From the NCBI GenBank assembly GCA_037951105.1, contig JBAMJV010004298.1:1-64000 (forward strand): a DNA stretch of 64,000 bases. Direction: 5' to 3'. The notes under the pieces were generated by a model. It did no database searches. It was not told the origin of the DNA and saw nothing but the letters and a program-made list of their open reading frames with translations. Of the stretch, positions 11,255 through 22,138 are shown piece by piece (within the stretch, counting starts at the first letter, position 1; each line of letters starts with the position of its first letter). Source of the stretch: Echinarachnius parma. Its lineage: Eukaryota > Echinodermata > Echinoidea > Clypeasteroida > Echinarachniidae. Both the position numbers and the translations under genes were made by a program.

Positions 11255-11859
11255 TTATTTGATTACCGGTAGGTTTTTGAGGTCCGCTTCAGATGAGATG
11301 AGTTTTGTGATTTGTTTGCCCCGCGTTGCTTGCAGCAGAGCGATGACTCTGCCATCGACTGTCCAAGCTCTTTCAACGCTTGGGTGCTTGAAGGTCTTGT
11401 GCAAAAGCTCCACTCTCCTGTTGGTGAGGTCCTCACATAACAAATCAGGCATCACTATATTATAGTGATGCCTGATTTGTTCAGATGTTTCCTTTGCTTG
11501 ATCATTTCACTGCGTTGTCGGTAGCTAGTGATGATTGGGCGTGGCTTCTTGGTTTTCCCTTCGTTTCTCCCCGACGTCGACTCCGGTGTTCTGGCCTGGC
11601 CAGTGCGGTGGGACCGGTCGATATCCGTGGTAGATATCTTCGCCCCAATTCGTTGTGCTATGCTGCAGACGATGTCTTCTCTTCTCTCTCCAGGGGTTTC
11701 GGCGATTCCCTTCTCAATCAAATATTTATTTAAACTTATTTGTTTGTGGTGCTCGTTTTTACGAAAATATGAAGGAATATTGATGGGTTTAATATTTTGA
11801 CATGTCCAAGAATAATCATGATAATGTATATTACTCCGATGTTTGTTTTTATTATACAC
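11255..11859 (-). pseudogene. LINE ORF1 (RRM-like nucleic-acid-binding protein), frameshifted
   Basis: Minus-strand frame 11859-11455 carries IVCSIAQRIGAKISTTDIDR, SHRTGQ and RPIITSYRQRSEMIKQRK, typical of the RRM/C-terminal part of L1-like ORF1 proteins, which coat element RNA. The continuation, LLCEDLTNRRVELLHKTFK and AWTVDGRVIALL, is in another frame at 11455-11255. The break coincides with a perfect palindrome at 11440-11480, which looks like the cause. Confidence 0.75.
11440..11480. repeat. Perfect 41-bp palindrome breaking LINE ORF1
   Basis: ACAAATCAGGCATCACTATA at 11440-11459, a single T, then its exact reverse complement at 11461-11480. The two arms are read in ORF1 as the end of one frame and the start of the other. 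Confidence 0.95.
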
Positions 11860-12189
11860 GACACAATGGCATCAGTTCGCAAATTATGGCATGATTGATA
11901 ATAATTTTGGGCGATACACACAATTCTCAACGAACTCAAACTTAAACTGTCCTTATTTGTTCGTTTATGTACCCTTTTTTTTTTCAGATTTTCGTTCATA
12001 ATTCCATTTACCTAATTGCATAACACAACAATGTTGGTCATGTTAGTTTCTAGGATGGAATTCACACCAAACACTCGACCTTGAAAGTTGAATTTCTTTT
12101 GATTTGTCCGAAGACTTCTTAGGGCTTCACCCCTGGACGGTTGACTCTATACATGGGCCCTATTAAAGTCTGTCCACATCACCCAATCA

Positions 12190-12192
12190 CAA

Positions 12193-12254
<62 letters not shown>

Positions 12255-12610
12255 ACACAAACACAACTTAAAATGTTGGTTTTCGTGGGATAAAGAAGTT
12301 TGATCAAGCATCTAACGTTTTTGGTGATTCAATATAGTCACACATTTAGCAGGTTGGGTAAACAAACAAAAAGTTATTTAAATTATCACACGAACAGAAA
12401 GAAAATGTTGTACTTGTCCCGCCTGTTACTTGAAAGACCATGAAGACGGGACAAGATTACATCATCAACAATTCTCTAGATACTATTGTTCTTCTATATA
12501 AAGATATAGTTTTTATGTAACTAACGTAAAGATTGAGCCCAAACCATTGACATGTTTGTGCTTGGAATTAATAAGTTAAACAAATACTATCTAAAATCAT
12601 GAAAGCTTAA
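12190..12610 (+). repeat. (CA)n-headed interspersed repeat, copy 1
   Basis: A CA microsatellite (about 12199-12250) is followed by AGAAGTTTGATCAAGCATC, TCACACATTTAGCAG, GAGCCCAAACCA and ATCTAAAATCAT. The same series occurs at 16950-17435. Non-coding; the family is not recognised. Confidence 0.8.
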
Positions 12611-13119
12611 TGGTAACCTTAAGTATAAACCTACGTAACTATTTTTTTTAAATATGTTTTTAATTGGAAAACAATATAAACAAAAATGTAAATATATTAG
12701 GGATAGTGTTAATACATCATGTATTTTTGTAATTTTGTCACAAAACATAATGGCCACACATGCCTTCAGCATTCGGAAATGAAGCCAGATGCAATAAGGG
12801 ATCCCCATGTACTCTTCACAAATGTGTATATAAGACATACAGTACATACATCTATAAAAATACAGATTATTGCAAACAAATATTGCACAAGATAGGGGCT
12901 AATAAGTAGTTTCAGAAGCTTATAGTCACAGAATTGTAATCAACCTACATGAAAGGGAAATTCGATAAGAACAATCTTTGAAGTTTTTGAAGACAAATCG
13001 TAATGCAAATGCCACCACCCTCACAGCTACTTTTTCACATGTCATCAAATTTACTATTACCCTTTAAAATCAAATTAAAATATGACTTTGCTCTCAGTGG
13101 GCTGTTCCTTTACTTAAAT
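12611..13119. other. Unassigned non-coding stretch
   Basis: AT-rich. A fragment near 12990-13070 (CACTTTTTCACATGTCATC... CCCTTTAAA) recalls the right end of MITE-1 in decayed form. No gene was seen. Confidence 0.45.
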
Positions 13120-15240
13120 AGATCAGCGTGGAATACAATTTAGGATAAACACTTCATTTCTTATCACGTTTCTATACAAATTATATAGCAGATAAATTTC
13201 GGGGGGAGGTATACATGTATATTGTCTACTCTTACAACTGGGGTCAAAGATGTCAAGTGGAATCCTGAAAATAATAAGTAACTTATTACTCATTGTGATT
13301 CTCGTAGATTCATATTCAACAACAAAGATAATGTAGGTCTCAACAGCCTATTTCATGCAGTAGCGTTATGAACGTTCAGTTATGGGTCGTGGAAGGAACG
13401 AAGCGACTGATACATGGGTGTGTAGAACATCTCCTACAGGCGGGGCTTATTAGATGTTAGTTTAGACCCAAAACACGTACAAACTGAAAGAAAAATTAAC
13501 ATGGGTGTGTAGGACTCGCGTCTCCCACGGTTGGGGTAAAACAAAATGGGATTTTAGACCCAAACGCATAATAACTGAAAGAAAAAAACGAACACCTTTA
13601 CTAAAATGCCAATACCAATAATGTTAATCTATTATTGCATATTTCTTTCTTTTGGGGGGATTGGGGGGGGGGGGGGGGGGTGAAGCTTCACCAATATGTC
13701 TGCATCTGTATTTAAATATGCTGCTAAAAAGGAATTACAACACCATTCAACTGACAATTAACCTCGAAAGGCCGAAAATGTCAGACTTTGACCATTATTA
13801 TATTGTGCAAATTTGAACGTTAAGGGTGGCAAGATATAATTGGCAAATAATGGAGGGGTGAGCAGGTATTCTATATCTGTCAGTTTAACTGGACTTCTTG
13901 CAATCTAAAAGAGGTCTAGCATGTCTAGTGACTTTGTTGACATTATCGAAACGCGGACAAAGGGTTTGCGAAACGTGTATCGTGATTTGGTATGTCCAAT
14001 GACTTCAGTTTTGTGTGAATAAAAAGGATTATTTTTTAATGTATTTTTTTATTTTTTTTCTATTTATTATTATGTATTTATTTGCATTCGTTTATTTATT
14101 TATTTATTTATTTACTTTACTTTATTTGGGGGGGGGGGGGGCAAATGGGGACCTGTGAACAACATGACATACCCTGGCCAGAGTAGATGGGTCGAGTTTA
14201 ATTGGGGGCAATGTAGGAAAGCAAGACAAGAAATACAATGCTATTGTTACCATATGGTTTTGCCCCCCCCCCCCCCCTCACCCACCCCACCCCCTAACCC
14301 ATCCCTCCTCCCCAGATTGTTTTTGTGGTTTTGTGTGCTAACTGCTTGACTGTTGTATCCCCTATACACATATTTGATTTCTCAAGTGGCAATACAAAAA
14401 AGAGCTTATGGGCGATTGCATCTGCCCCCTGGACCACCACGAAGGACCTGCACGGCACCCTGTACCCTTTCAATAATTGATGTAATAGTTTTATTTTATG
14501 CTATGCTATCACACATTATATATATCAGAAATCCAAAGGCTTGATTTTATACTACAGTAGAATCAAAATCCAATGCTCATTTAATTATTCTGTTATCATA
14601 AGCTAAACAAAGCACAAGAGCAATGTGAAAACTCGACAGTTGTTGTTGCTAGAGTTTGATGACAAAAAGGACCAAAAAATACTGTTATTGCTAAGTTAAT
14701 TTATCTTTGTTATTCATACCTTTTTTCTTTCTTTTTTCAACCAAATAGTTATACATTTCTGTAATAGTTGTTTCTTATGCAGTGTACATTATATATTATC
14801 AAAGTCCAATAGCTTGAATTTGACTACAGTCAAATCAAAAGCAAGTGCCCACTTTTTTCTTCTGTATAGGCCTTCGCTAAACAATGTAGAAGAATAATGT
14901 GTAAACTGCAATGAATATGAGTCGAATTCGACAGGTGGTGTTGTTGCTATTGTTTGATGACAATCAGTAAATTACCATTTGTGCCAAGTTAATTTCTCTC
15001 CGTTATTCAAACCGGGGTTCTTTTTGTTTATTGACAACTGTTTTTCTATTTGAACAGAATTGTAATTTGTCAGCATGATATCGCAATATGTTTTGTTTTA
15101 GCTAATTCAAATGAGTTGTCGTTGTTTACATTTGATTTAAATGTAAACAATATCGCGATATTTATAGCGGTGGTAATGTATTACAATTTGGTTAAAATTG
15201 AAATATAATGTAGTTGTCAATTTGAAAAAAGGTATGAATA
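13120..15240 (+). repeat. LE1 copy B with internal duplication and inverted end
   Basis: It aligns with copy A from GCGTGGAATACAATTTA onward. The motif CGACAG..GTTGTTGCTA..GTTTGATGACAA occurs twice (about 14635 and 14935), so the right part is tandemly duplicated. At its right end TTGTTTACATTT and AAATGTAAACAA form a hairpin, after which about 100 bp repeats the preceding sequence in inverted order to 15240. G runs are at about 13662-13680 and 14127-14141, and a C run at about 14265. Confidence 0.75.
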
Positions 15241-15249
15241 ATTATTATT

Positions 15250-16238
15250 ATTTTTTATTTTTTATTTTATTGTATTTTTTTGTTGGGGGGGGGGGGGGGG
15301 GGACCTGTGCACAACATGAAATACCCTGGCCTGAGTAGATGGGTCGAGCTTGGGGGCAATTTAGGAAAGCAAGAAATATTATGCTGTATTATAATTACTC
15401 TATGGTTATGCCCCCCCCCCCCCCCCCTCCCTCCTCCTCCCCAGATTATTATGGAGGTGCTGGGGAAACCTTCGTAAAAACTGAAACATAAGAAATCGAA
15501 ATATACAATATTTCATGTAAGATATAATTTAATAGTCTTTATAGTGTACTTCCACAAGCGTCGAGCGCAGAACAGCAATGCCAGTTGAGGTATGCAAATA
15601 TTTGAATATCCAACATTTTATCAAAATATATGAGATTGGATATGAACTGTACAAATACCAACGATTTGTTCAAGGGGGTAGTGATGTCCTGACATGCTGA
15701 TGGTTGTAAGTGCTGACTGTTTGACTGTTGTATCCCCTATACACATCTTTGGATTCTCAAGTGGCAATAAAAAAGAGCTTTCGGGCGGTTGCATGTGCCC
15801 CCTGGACCACCATAAAGGATCTTCTGCCCGGCACCCTGTACCCTTTCAATAATTTCTTCAATACATGTAAATTTATGTTATGCCATGCTATCACACATTA
15901 TATATTTGGAAAGTCCAAAGGCTTGATTCTGATTACAATCGAATCAAAAGCTAGTGCCATCTCCATTCTTCTGAGTCGAATTTGACAGTTGTTGTTGCTA
16001 TTATTGTGTGATGACAATCAGTACAGGAAACTATTGTTGCCAAGTTAATTATTTTCTATTCGTTATTCATACTTTTTTTTTTTTTTAATTGACAACTATA
16101 TTTCACATTTAACCCAATTATGCTATGCTTCATCGTCACCGATTAAATATTGCGATATGTTATGTGCTAAGCTAATTCAAAATCAAATGAGTTGGCGTTG
16201 TTTACATTTAATTGTAATGTAAACAACGCCAAATCAAG
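15250..16238 (+). repeat. LE1 copy C with terminal hairpin
   Basis: It begins at the G run before ACCTGTGCACAACATGAAATA and follows copies A, B and D. It ends with a perfect 15-bp hairpin: GGCGTTGTTTACATT at 16194-16208 and AATGTAAACAACGCC at 16216-16230. The equivalent positions in B and D are weaker hairpins. Confidence 0.75.
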
Positions 16239-16283
16239 TCGGCACTTCTCTCACATGAGGACAAAGTTCATTAATCACAAACA

Positions 16284-16662
16284 TTAAAGGGACTTTATGT
16301 AGTAACATGTCCATTGTCCAAATCCTCAAAATCCAATTCGAAATCTAGCGGCTCCCTCGTACCTTGTTGTATTCGTATTACCAATAAAAGCATGGGACAG
16401 GTTTCGGTTTTTTCTAATTTCTCTCTCGTTAACAAGATATTTACAATTGAAGTGTTCAGATGTTAAATTAACTGGACCGCGAAAACCGTGTACAAAGTGA
16501 GTGCAATGAGATTTGAATATCACTTTGCATTTTTGCTCATTACTCGGCCATATAACGTCCATTTAACTTGAAATTTTCACACAACACCCAGTGGACAAAT
16601 TACATTGCATCAACCACTCATCACTTTTTGCACATGTCAGCAAAGATACTAGGTCCCTTTAA
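16284..16662 (+). mobile_element. MITE-1 copy
   Basis: TTAAAGGGACTTTATG at the left, TACTAGGTCCCTTTAA at the right, TTAA on both sides, about 379 bp. Contains the family signature GACAGGTTTCGGTTTTTT. Confidence 0.85.
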
Positions 16663-16728
16663 AAAAAAAAAATTGATTTTCTTCTACTTATTATCCATAT
16701 TACGGAAGCGATTAGCCAGTTCTGTGAT

Positions 16729-16790
16729 AAATACTAATAATAATGTATTCGATTTATATAGTGCCTAATATGATTTAATCATCTCATATA
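16729..16790 (-). mobile_element. 3' end fragment of a tRNA-SINE
   Basis: (TAA)-rich tail then TATTCGATTTATATAGTGCC and ATGATTTAATCATCTC, matching the tail of the SINE at 59600-59995. The head is missing. Confidence 0.6.
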
Positions 16791-16949
16791 CTAGTTTGCA
16801 AGATGTGAACAAAAACACATTTGTTAAGTATTGATATCGGGTCTTATTAGCGCAATGTACTAGATAGAGTACCCGATGCTATACTATCGCGTCAATCAAG
16901 TCCATAACAAGGAGGCCTTGAGCAATTGCCCCCCAACCCCCCCGACACA

Positions 16950-16955
16950 CACCCA

Positions 16956-17052
<97 letters not shown>

Positions 17053-17435
17053 GCACACACACACACACACACACACAGACAACCTAAAATAATGGTTTGT
17101 GTGGGTAAAGAAGTTTGATCAAGCATCCGACGGTTATGACGATTCACTATAATCACACATTTAGCAGATTGGCTAACAATTTGATAAGGAAAATAAAAAC
17201 AAATTGAAATTAATTCATAACATGAACAGAGAGAACATGTTTTACTTTTCCCATCTGTCACTTGAAAGACGAGACCAGATTAAATCATTGATAATTATCT
17301 ATATTCCATGTATTTTCCACAAATATAGAGTTTCAATGCACAATCTAGGTAAACCAACTTAAAGTTTAAGCCCAAACCAGCCATATGTTTTTGCTAAGAT
17401 TTAAAAAGTTAAAAAATATAATCTAAAATCATCGA
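16950..17435 (+). repeat. (CA)n-headed interspersed repeat, copy 2
   Basis: A 120-140 bp CA array (16950-17077) followed by the unique part shared with 12190-12610. The homology ends at CTAAAATCAT, immediately before the Ig-like relic. Confidence 0.85.
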
Positions 17436-17547
17436 GATCATCTGCGAAGTCGAAGGCGGCTCCCCTGTCCCAGAGATCGAGTAAGTGAAAGACGATGAGG
17501 CGCTGGTGGTAGCATCGGGACGAGTTGTATACGTGTGGGTGACCAAA
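17431..17547 (+). pseudogene. Immunoglobulin-domain exon relic
   Basis: The + frame from 17431 reads IEIICEVEGGSPVPEIE, then a TAA stop at 17482, then VKDDEALVVASGRVVYVWVT and K. The pattern C-x-V-x-G-G-S-P-x-P-x-I-x-(W)-x-K-D is that of an I-set immunoglobulin domain from strand B to E, with the stop where the conserved Trp belongs. It ends at a donor-like AAA|GTAAGTAT. The segment is GC-rich. It is bounded on the left by a transposed repeat and so lacks its beginning. Function is lost; it may come from an Ig-family receptor. Recognition rests on motif pattern only. Confidence 0.4.
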
Positions 17548-17585
17548 GTAAGTATACCTTAGTAAGTATACCTTAGTAAGTATAC
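17548..17585 (+). repeat. Three tandem 14-bp copies of a splice-donor-like word
   Basis: GTAAGTATACCTTA at 17548-17561 and 17562-17575, then GTAAGTATAC at 17576-17585. Each copy starts with GTAAGTAT, a near-ideal 5' splice site. Confidence 0.9.
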
Positions 17586-17640
17586 GTAATTATAAAAAAA
17601 AATAATGTTCTAATTGGATAAAAGTAAGAAATAAAAACAA

Positions 17641-18068
17641 CTATTTGGGGATATTGTCGAACAAAGTCAGTGTGTTATGCGTGCTGCGGTGCATGGGGGA
17701 GAACCACGAGCGCACGATGCTGATGTAGCGGCTGCGGAAGAACACGTCGCCGTACATTGACGCGCTCTGACTACGACGTCGCTTGGCGGTGATGATGCAG
17801 AAGGCCCCGATGACAACGATGAGGATGACGACGATGATGGATATGATGGTGCTGACTGTGATGACGAAGATGGTGTCGAAAGAAGACGCGCCCAGGATGC
17901 GATTTTCGTCGCCGACCATGGTACTGGAGTCGGTGGTGGATGGCTCTTCCGTGTATCCAGCCACCGTGGGTGTGGCAGCTGATGAGGACAGGTCATCGCC
18001 GGCAGAGAGCGCTTCTGTTGGGGCTGATGAACTTGCAGCCGTGGTCATCGATGTCGGGGCGGTCTCGC
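17641..18068 (-). CDS. Last exon of a single-pass membrane protein
   Basis: A minus-strand frame ends at a TAG at 17643-17641. It is open upstream through a likely acceptor (TTTTCCAAAGCAG) near 18068; the first internal Met is at 18048. It encodes a Ser/Thr/Ala-rich stalk (about 50 residues). A hydrophobic segment follows, TIFVITVSTIISIIVVILIV then VIGAFCII, and a basic stop-transfer KRRRSQ. The cytoplasmic tail of about 45 residues contains SMYGDVFFRSRY. Third codon positions are strongly G/C, unlike all flanking DNA, which supports real coding. The layout is that of a type I receptor whose ectodomain exons lie upstream on the minus strand. None were found within 18069-22000, so the gene may be split by SD-A or be a fragment. 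The family is not recognised. Confidence 0.6.
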
Positions 18069-18352
18069 TGCTTTGGAAAAGTGTTATAATGAAATAACAA
18101 GTTAGTAAAATATGTTAAACCTAAACGGGTATAATTACAGTCACTGTTATGTGTTGAATAAACTTATAATTTAATAAATCAGTGCATACGTTGATGGATA
18201 TGATCGGAAACTTACATAATTACGTGTCTATGCCTGTATACAAAATGGAGAAGTAAAATAAGATTTTAAGATTTACGTGAAATTAAGTTTCTAAGGATAC
18301 TAATTTAGTATCATGTACTGTTATGTATTCTTCTTCTGATTAATTTGATATC

Positions 18353-18530
18353 CAGTCAAACCTGTGTATAGTGACCACCAAGGGGGAAGAAATAAAAGTG
18401 GCCACTTTAGACAGGTGACCTTTATAAGCAGGTTCATTACATTGTTTTTCTCTGTTTTTTAGTGGCCAATATACATGCTATAGGCAGGTTGGCTGCTATA
18501 GACAGGTGGCCACTAAGACAGGTTTGACTG
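18353..18530. mobile_element. MITE-5 (CAGTCAAACCTG ends)
   Basis: CAGTCAAACCTGTGTATAGT at the left and ACAGGTTTGACTG at the right are inverted, with internal TAGTGGCCAC repeats (178 bp). The same element is at 31069-31227 in SD-A copy 2, so it predates the duplication. Confidence 0.8.
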
Positions 18531-18534
18531 TACA

Positions 18535-18883
18535 TATGTATGTTGTATTGTTGTGAACTGATATGTCCACTGAGTAATGTATGAACATTTCACGTTAAAA
18601 GGATTAAAATGACTGAGTTATGAGCCCAAATGTAAAGTGATATTTAGTACCAACTCATTTCACTGATTGTGTACATGGTTATGACTATCCAGTGCATAGT
18701 TTAACATTTGAACACTTCAATCGTACATATTTTTTTTAACGAAATAAAAGGAAAATTCGAAAAACTGATACCTTTTCCATGCTTCCATGCTTCCATTCTT
18801 TATACCAATACAACAAGGCATGAGAGAACAGCTAGAGTTCTAATACAGTTTTGATGAATCGGACAATGTTACTAGATCCCTGA
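18535..18883 (-). mobile_element. MITE-1 copy, inverted
   Basis: Ends in GTTACTAGATCCC at 18883 and carries the reverse complement of the MITE-1 body. The other end is truncated at MITE-5. Confidence 0.75.
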
Positions 18884-18954
18884 AATCCTGTTGAAATTCA
18901 ATACGTCAATCGGATGTTCTTCATATAGCGCCATCTCTGGATTTTCCTTAAAGG

Positions 18955-19060
18955 GATAGTTGAGTTTTCTTAAAGAGAGTACAGTTTTGTCAAACTGAAT
19001 ATTAGTAACCAAAACCTGCACCAATACTTTACAAACTAATAGTTATAGTTTGAAAGGAAT
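18955..19060 (-). mobile_element. MITE-2 end fragment
   Basis: TAAAGGGATAGTTGAGTTTT then GAGAGTACAGTTTTGTCAAA. It forms the intact site into which the 3.9-kb element inserted in the other duplicate. Confidence 0.75.
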
Positions 19061-19130
19061 AACAAATGTTTATCAAGCCTAGCATGTCTAGTGACTGTGT
19101 ATCTCTCTTGTAAAGTGGATTTGTAGGGTT

Positions 19131-20249
19131 TGTCGCCATCTAGCGGTCAAGAGTGTGCAGTTTTGCTCGCGAAAGGGGGAAATTAATTCACCACAGTAAA
19201 AACTCGACTATAACAGGCAGGTGGACGAAAATAAACGAATTGGGAAAGAAGTTCAATATGCAAGTAATGTGGACCACTATGTAAGTCCATCCTTTGCCAC
19301 TGGTTAAAATAATATCCCATCCCTCTTCTGAAAAAAATAAATACAACAAATGAAACTCATATTCTACAAACTACCCCCAATTATCGATAATACATATTGT
19401 TAAACATGAATTGCTTAAATTTATCATTTTTATGTCGCTTATCATGCTTTCGTAGTTTCCTCTATTTTATGATGAATGCCTGTAAAGTGTTTTATATTAT
19501 TTCTTTATAATTATATGAAACTGCTTTATTATTCATCTCTACTGAAAGATGGCAATATAATTTCATATTTTTAAAAAGAAGACGAGTATTATACAACCTC
19601 AGACTATCATACCAATGTAGGAACGTATCCAATGGATTTGTATTTTTCACGTCTTGTAAGACAATTGCACATTTTATGATCAATTGTTCATGATCCACTA
19701 ATGGCATTATAATGGGACGGGGCTGGAGAACATGCCCTTAATCTTAAGAAATGCAATTTGAAAATGACAAAAGAGGACCGAAAATTAACTCAATAATAGA
19801 CTAAGCATCTCGATGCCTTGACGCGCATAAAGGGCATTGGTTCAAATTCGTCTGATGCAAATCAAAAATATCATTATTAAAATTATGAATACATCCTTTA
19901 GATACCAAGTTTTTTTCCTTCAATATGACCTAAACATGTTAATATACAGCGTGTTTGATAAACACACACTTACAGGAACAAAACATTACTGTTGATACAT
20001 ATTTCCATGACAAATATTTGGTACGGAATCATTTACAAACAATTTGTTTTTGTTTTAGTAGTGCAAGAAGGAACTATGATACATAATAAAAATGTAAATG
20101 TGCTTTATTCATTAAGGAAAGTATAGTGCATTGCGAATTGTAGGTAAGTTCGATTTCCATTTCCGTCTATATCAACTGATGTCCCCAGATCTATTTCCCG
20201 CCCGTCAGTTCAAGTACGAGGTTCCTCTTCCTCTGAAACCTTTCAAGTT
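19131..20249. other. Non-coding part of SD-A copy 1
   Basis: Shared with 35740-37607 apart from insertions. The minus-strand 71-codon frame at 19492-19707 is not conserved in the other copy and is not credible. Confidence 0.6.
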
Positions 20250-20823
20250 TTAAAGGGATAGTTGAGTTTTGGTATAGAGGGCGCTACGCAAAATAGTTTT
20301 GTTGTGAGATAATGAAAAACTGAGTGTCGAATTCGAAAGAGCATACAATTTTAATGACAGAATAAACTTTATTTGATCAAAATCGGTTCAGAAATAGCTG
20401 AAATATTCATATTCATAACCATTTGTAATCCATGTGAGGCACCACAATTATTCGATTATTTTGAACCAGCTGTTAATTTTTTTTTTTTTTTTAAGGCTTC
20501 CTCTTTTCAAAAATTTACAAAAGAGGTTTTTAAATAGTTGTTGATTATCTCTGATCTAAATCAATATTTCAACAAAACATCACATGCACAATATTTTATT
20601 TAAAATGGTCTAAACCGAGTGTTTAGAGAGCGCCCTGTTGAGTTTTAACGGCTCGTTTTTAATGATAACAGGCTTTTATTTAGTCATTTGTAATTTTCTA
20701 TTCCTTTTGAGCATGGTGGAGTTATGACTATTAGTTTGTCATGTAATGGTGCAGTTTTTGGTTACTAAAATTCAGTTTGACCAAAACTGTACCCTCTTTA
20801 CCAGAACTCAACTATCCCTTTAA
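20250..20823 (+). mobile_element. MITE-2 with paralogous empty site
   Basis: TTAAAGGGATAGTTGAGTTT at the left and AACTCAACTATCCCTTTAA at the right. The duplicate locus at 37608-37611 has a single TTAA in the same context (TTTCAA...TTAATTAT). So TTAA was duplicated on insertion. This fits piggyBac or Kolobok/T2-type elements; TTAAAGG-type ends are known from T2/Kolobok MITEs of Xenopus. No transposase. Confidence 0.92.
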
Positions 20824-21044
20824 TTATAGTTTGTTATTTTATCAAATGCAACTCTAGTATATCGCATGAATTAACAATCAAAGCGAAGAAACGAATACAA
20901 AAAAAAAATCATACCACAATTATACAAAGGGTGGCTAGTATTATTATGCTCTCTCGTGAGTTGAGAAAGTACGCAATATCATTTTGTGGGTTTGAACTGT
21001 ACCTGATGACCATGGGTAATTTATTATTAATATAATGATCAATA

Positions 21045-21607
21045 TTAAAGGGAAAGTTGAGTTTTGGGAGAGAGGGCGCTAGACTACTTAATTGGTTTGT
21101 GAGGTAATGAAAAACTGAGTGTAAAATTCGAAAGAGCATAATATTTAAACAATAAAATCATCTTTGTTTGATCAAAATCGGTTCAGAAACGGCTGAAATA
21201 TCCATAAATATAACAATTTGTAATAAACCCGGGGCCCCGGGTTTATTAGAGAATTTTGAACCAGCCGTTACAAATTCAAAAAAAATGCTTCCTCTTTTCA
21301 AAAAGTTACAAAATAGGTATTTAAATAGTTGTTGGTTATTTCTCGATCTAATCACTATTTCAACAAAGCATCACATGCACAATATTTTATTTAAAATGGT
21401 TGAAACCGATGAGTGTTTAGAGAGCGCCCTCTTACGTTTTAACGGCTCTTTTTGAATGATAACATGATCTTTACTACGTCATTTGTAATTTTGTGTTCCT
21501 TTCTAGTTATAACTATTAGTTTGTAATGTAATGATGCAGGTTTTGGTTACTAAATTCAGTTTCACTAAAACTGTACTCTCCTTACCAGAACTCAACTATC
21601 CCTTTAA
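21045..21607 (+). mobile_element. MITE-2 copy with central 28-bp palindrome
   Basis: Bracketed by TTAA (21045-21048, 21604-21607). It contains AATCGGTTCAGAAACGGCTG and, at 21221-21248, a perfect palindrome around CCCGGGGCCCCGGG. The reading frame spanning 21168-21455 is TE sequence. Confidence 0.9.
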
Positions 21608-21845
21608 TATTAGTATTATTAGTATTATTATTAATATTATTATCATTATTATTGTTTTTTATTATTTATTATTATTATTACTATTATTATTATTAGTAGT
21701 AGTATTATTAGTATTTTATACATTTTATTATATGTATTATTTTTATTATTATGATTATTATCTTTATTATTATTATTATTATTTTTTTAAATATTTTTTT
21801 ATTTGTATTATTATTATTATTATTGTAATACTATTTATTATTCTG
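21608..21845. repeat. (ATT)n microsatellite
   Basis: About 230 bp of imperfect ATT/TTA repeats directly after MITE-2. The Tyr/Leu/Ile-rich frame here is spurious. Confidence 0.95.
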
Positions 21846-22138
21846 TTTGAAAGTACTGTCATACCCAAATTCAACTGTGTAAGATTCAGGGTTATGATTT
21901 AATAGTCACGATCTAACCATATTTCTGCATGAACCGTAATCATCCGTTTTATTTTCATTTATTATTATAGTGATATGTGCAGCGCCTGTGCGAGGAAATA
22001 CATGTATAACACTTTCCTTGAAAATGTTGAACGTGTACATGTTTAACGTGTTTATCTTTAAATTTCGAAAGTGGTTGTCTATGATGAAATAAAAGCACAA
22101 CATAATGTCACAGTTGTAATAATACAAATCACAATATA

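Larger units (their letters stand above)
6935..11900 (-). pseudogene. Decayed non-LTR retrotransposon (LINE), full-length in outline
   Basis: Read on the minus strand, this is a LINE with an ORF1 product (11255-11859), a PHD-like finger leading into an endonuclease (10214-10936), and a reverse transcriptase (8070-9683). A 3' untranslated region ends in a degenerate tail near 6935 (minus-strand AATTTCAATTTCAAA). Domain order and motifs fit the CR1/L2/Daphne-type branch, but the clade cannot be fixed by eye. Many stops and frameshifts, plus insertions at 8864-9249 and 10951-11166, make it inactive. Without the insertions the body is about 4.4 kb, usual for the group. Confidence 0.85.
18079..21045 (+). 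repeat. Segmental duplication SD-A, copy 1
   Basis: Colinear with 30820-37850. It starts at TATAATGAAATAACAAGTTA, about 10 bp beyond the membrane-protein exon. It ends around GATGACCATGGGTAATTTAT. Copy 2 carries a 3.9-kb transposon and other insertions that copy 1 lacks; copy 1 carries MITE-2 at 20250-20823 that copy 2 lacks. There are no genes in the shared part. Confidence 0.85.

Noticed and set aside
16876-17261. Long His/Thr- and Cys/Val-repeat reading frames
   Set aside because: Translation of a (CA)n microsatellite on both strands.
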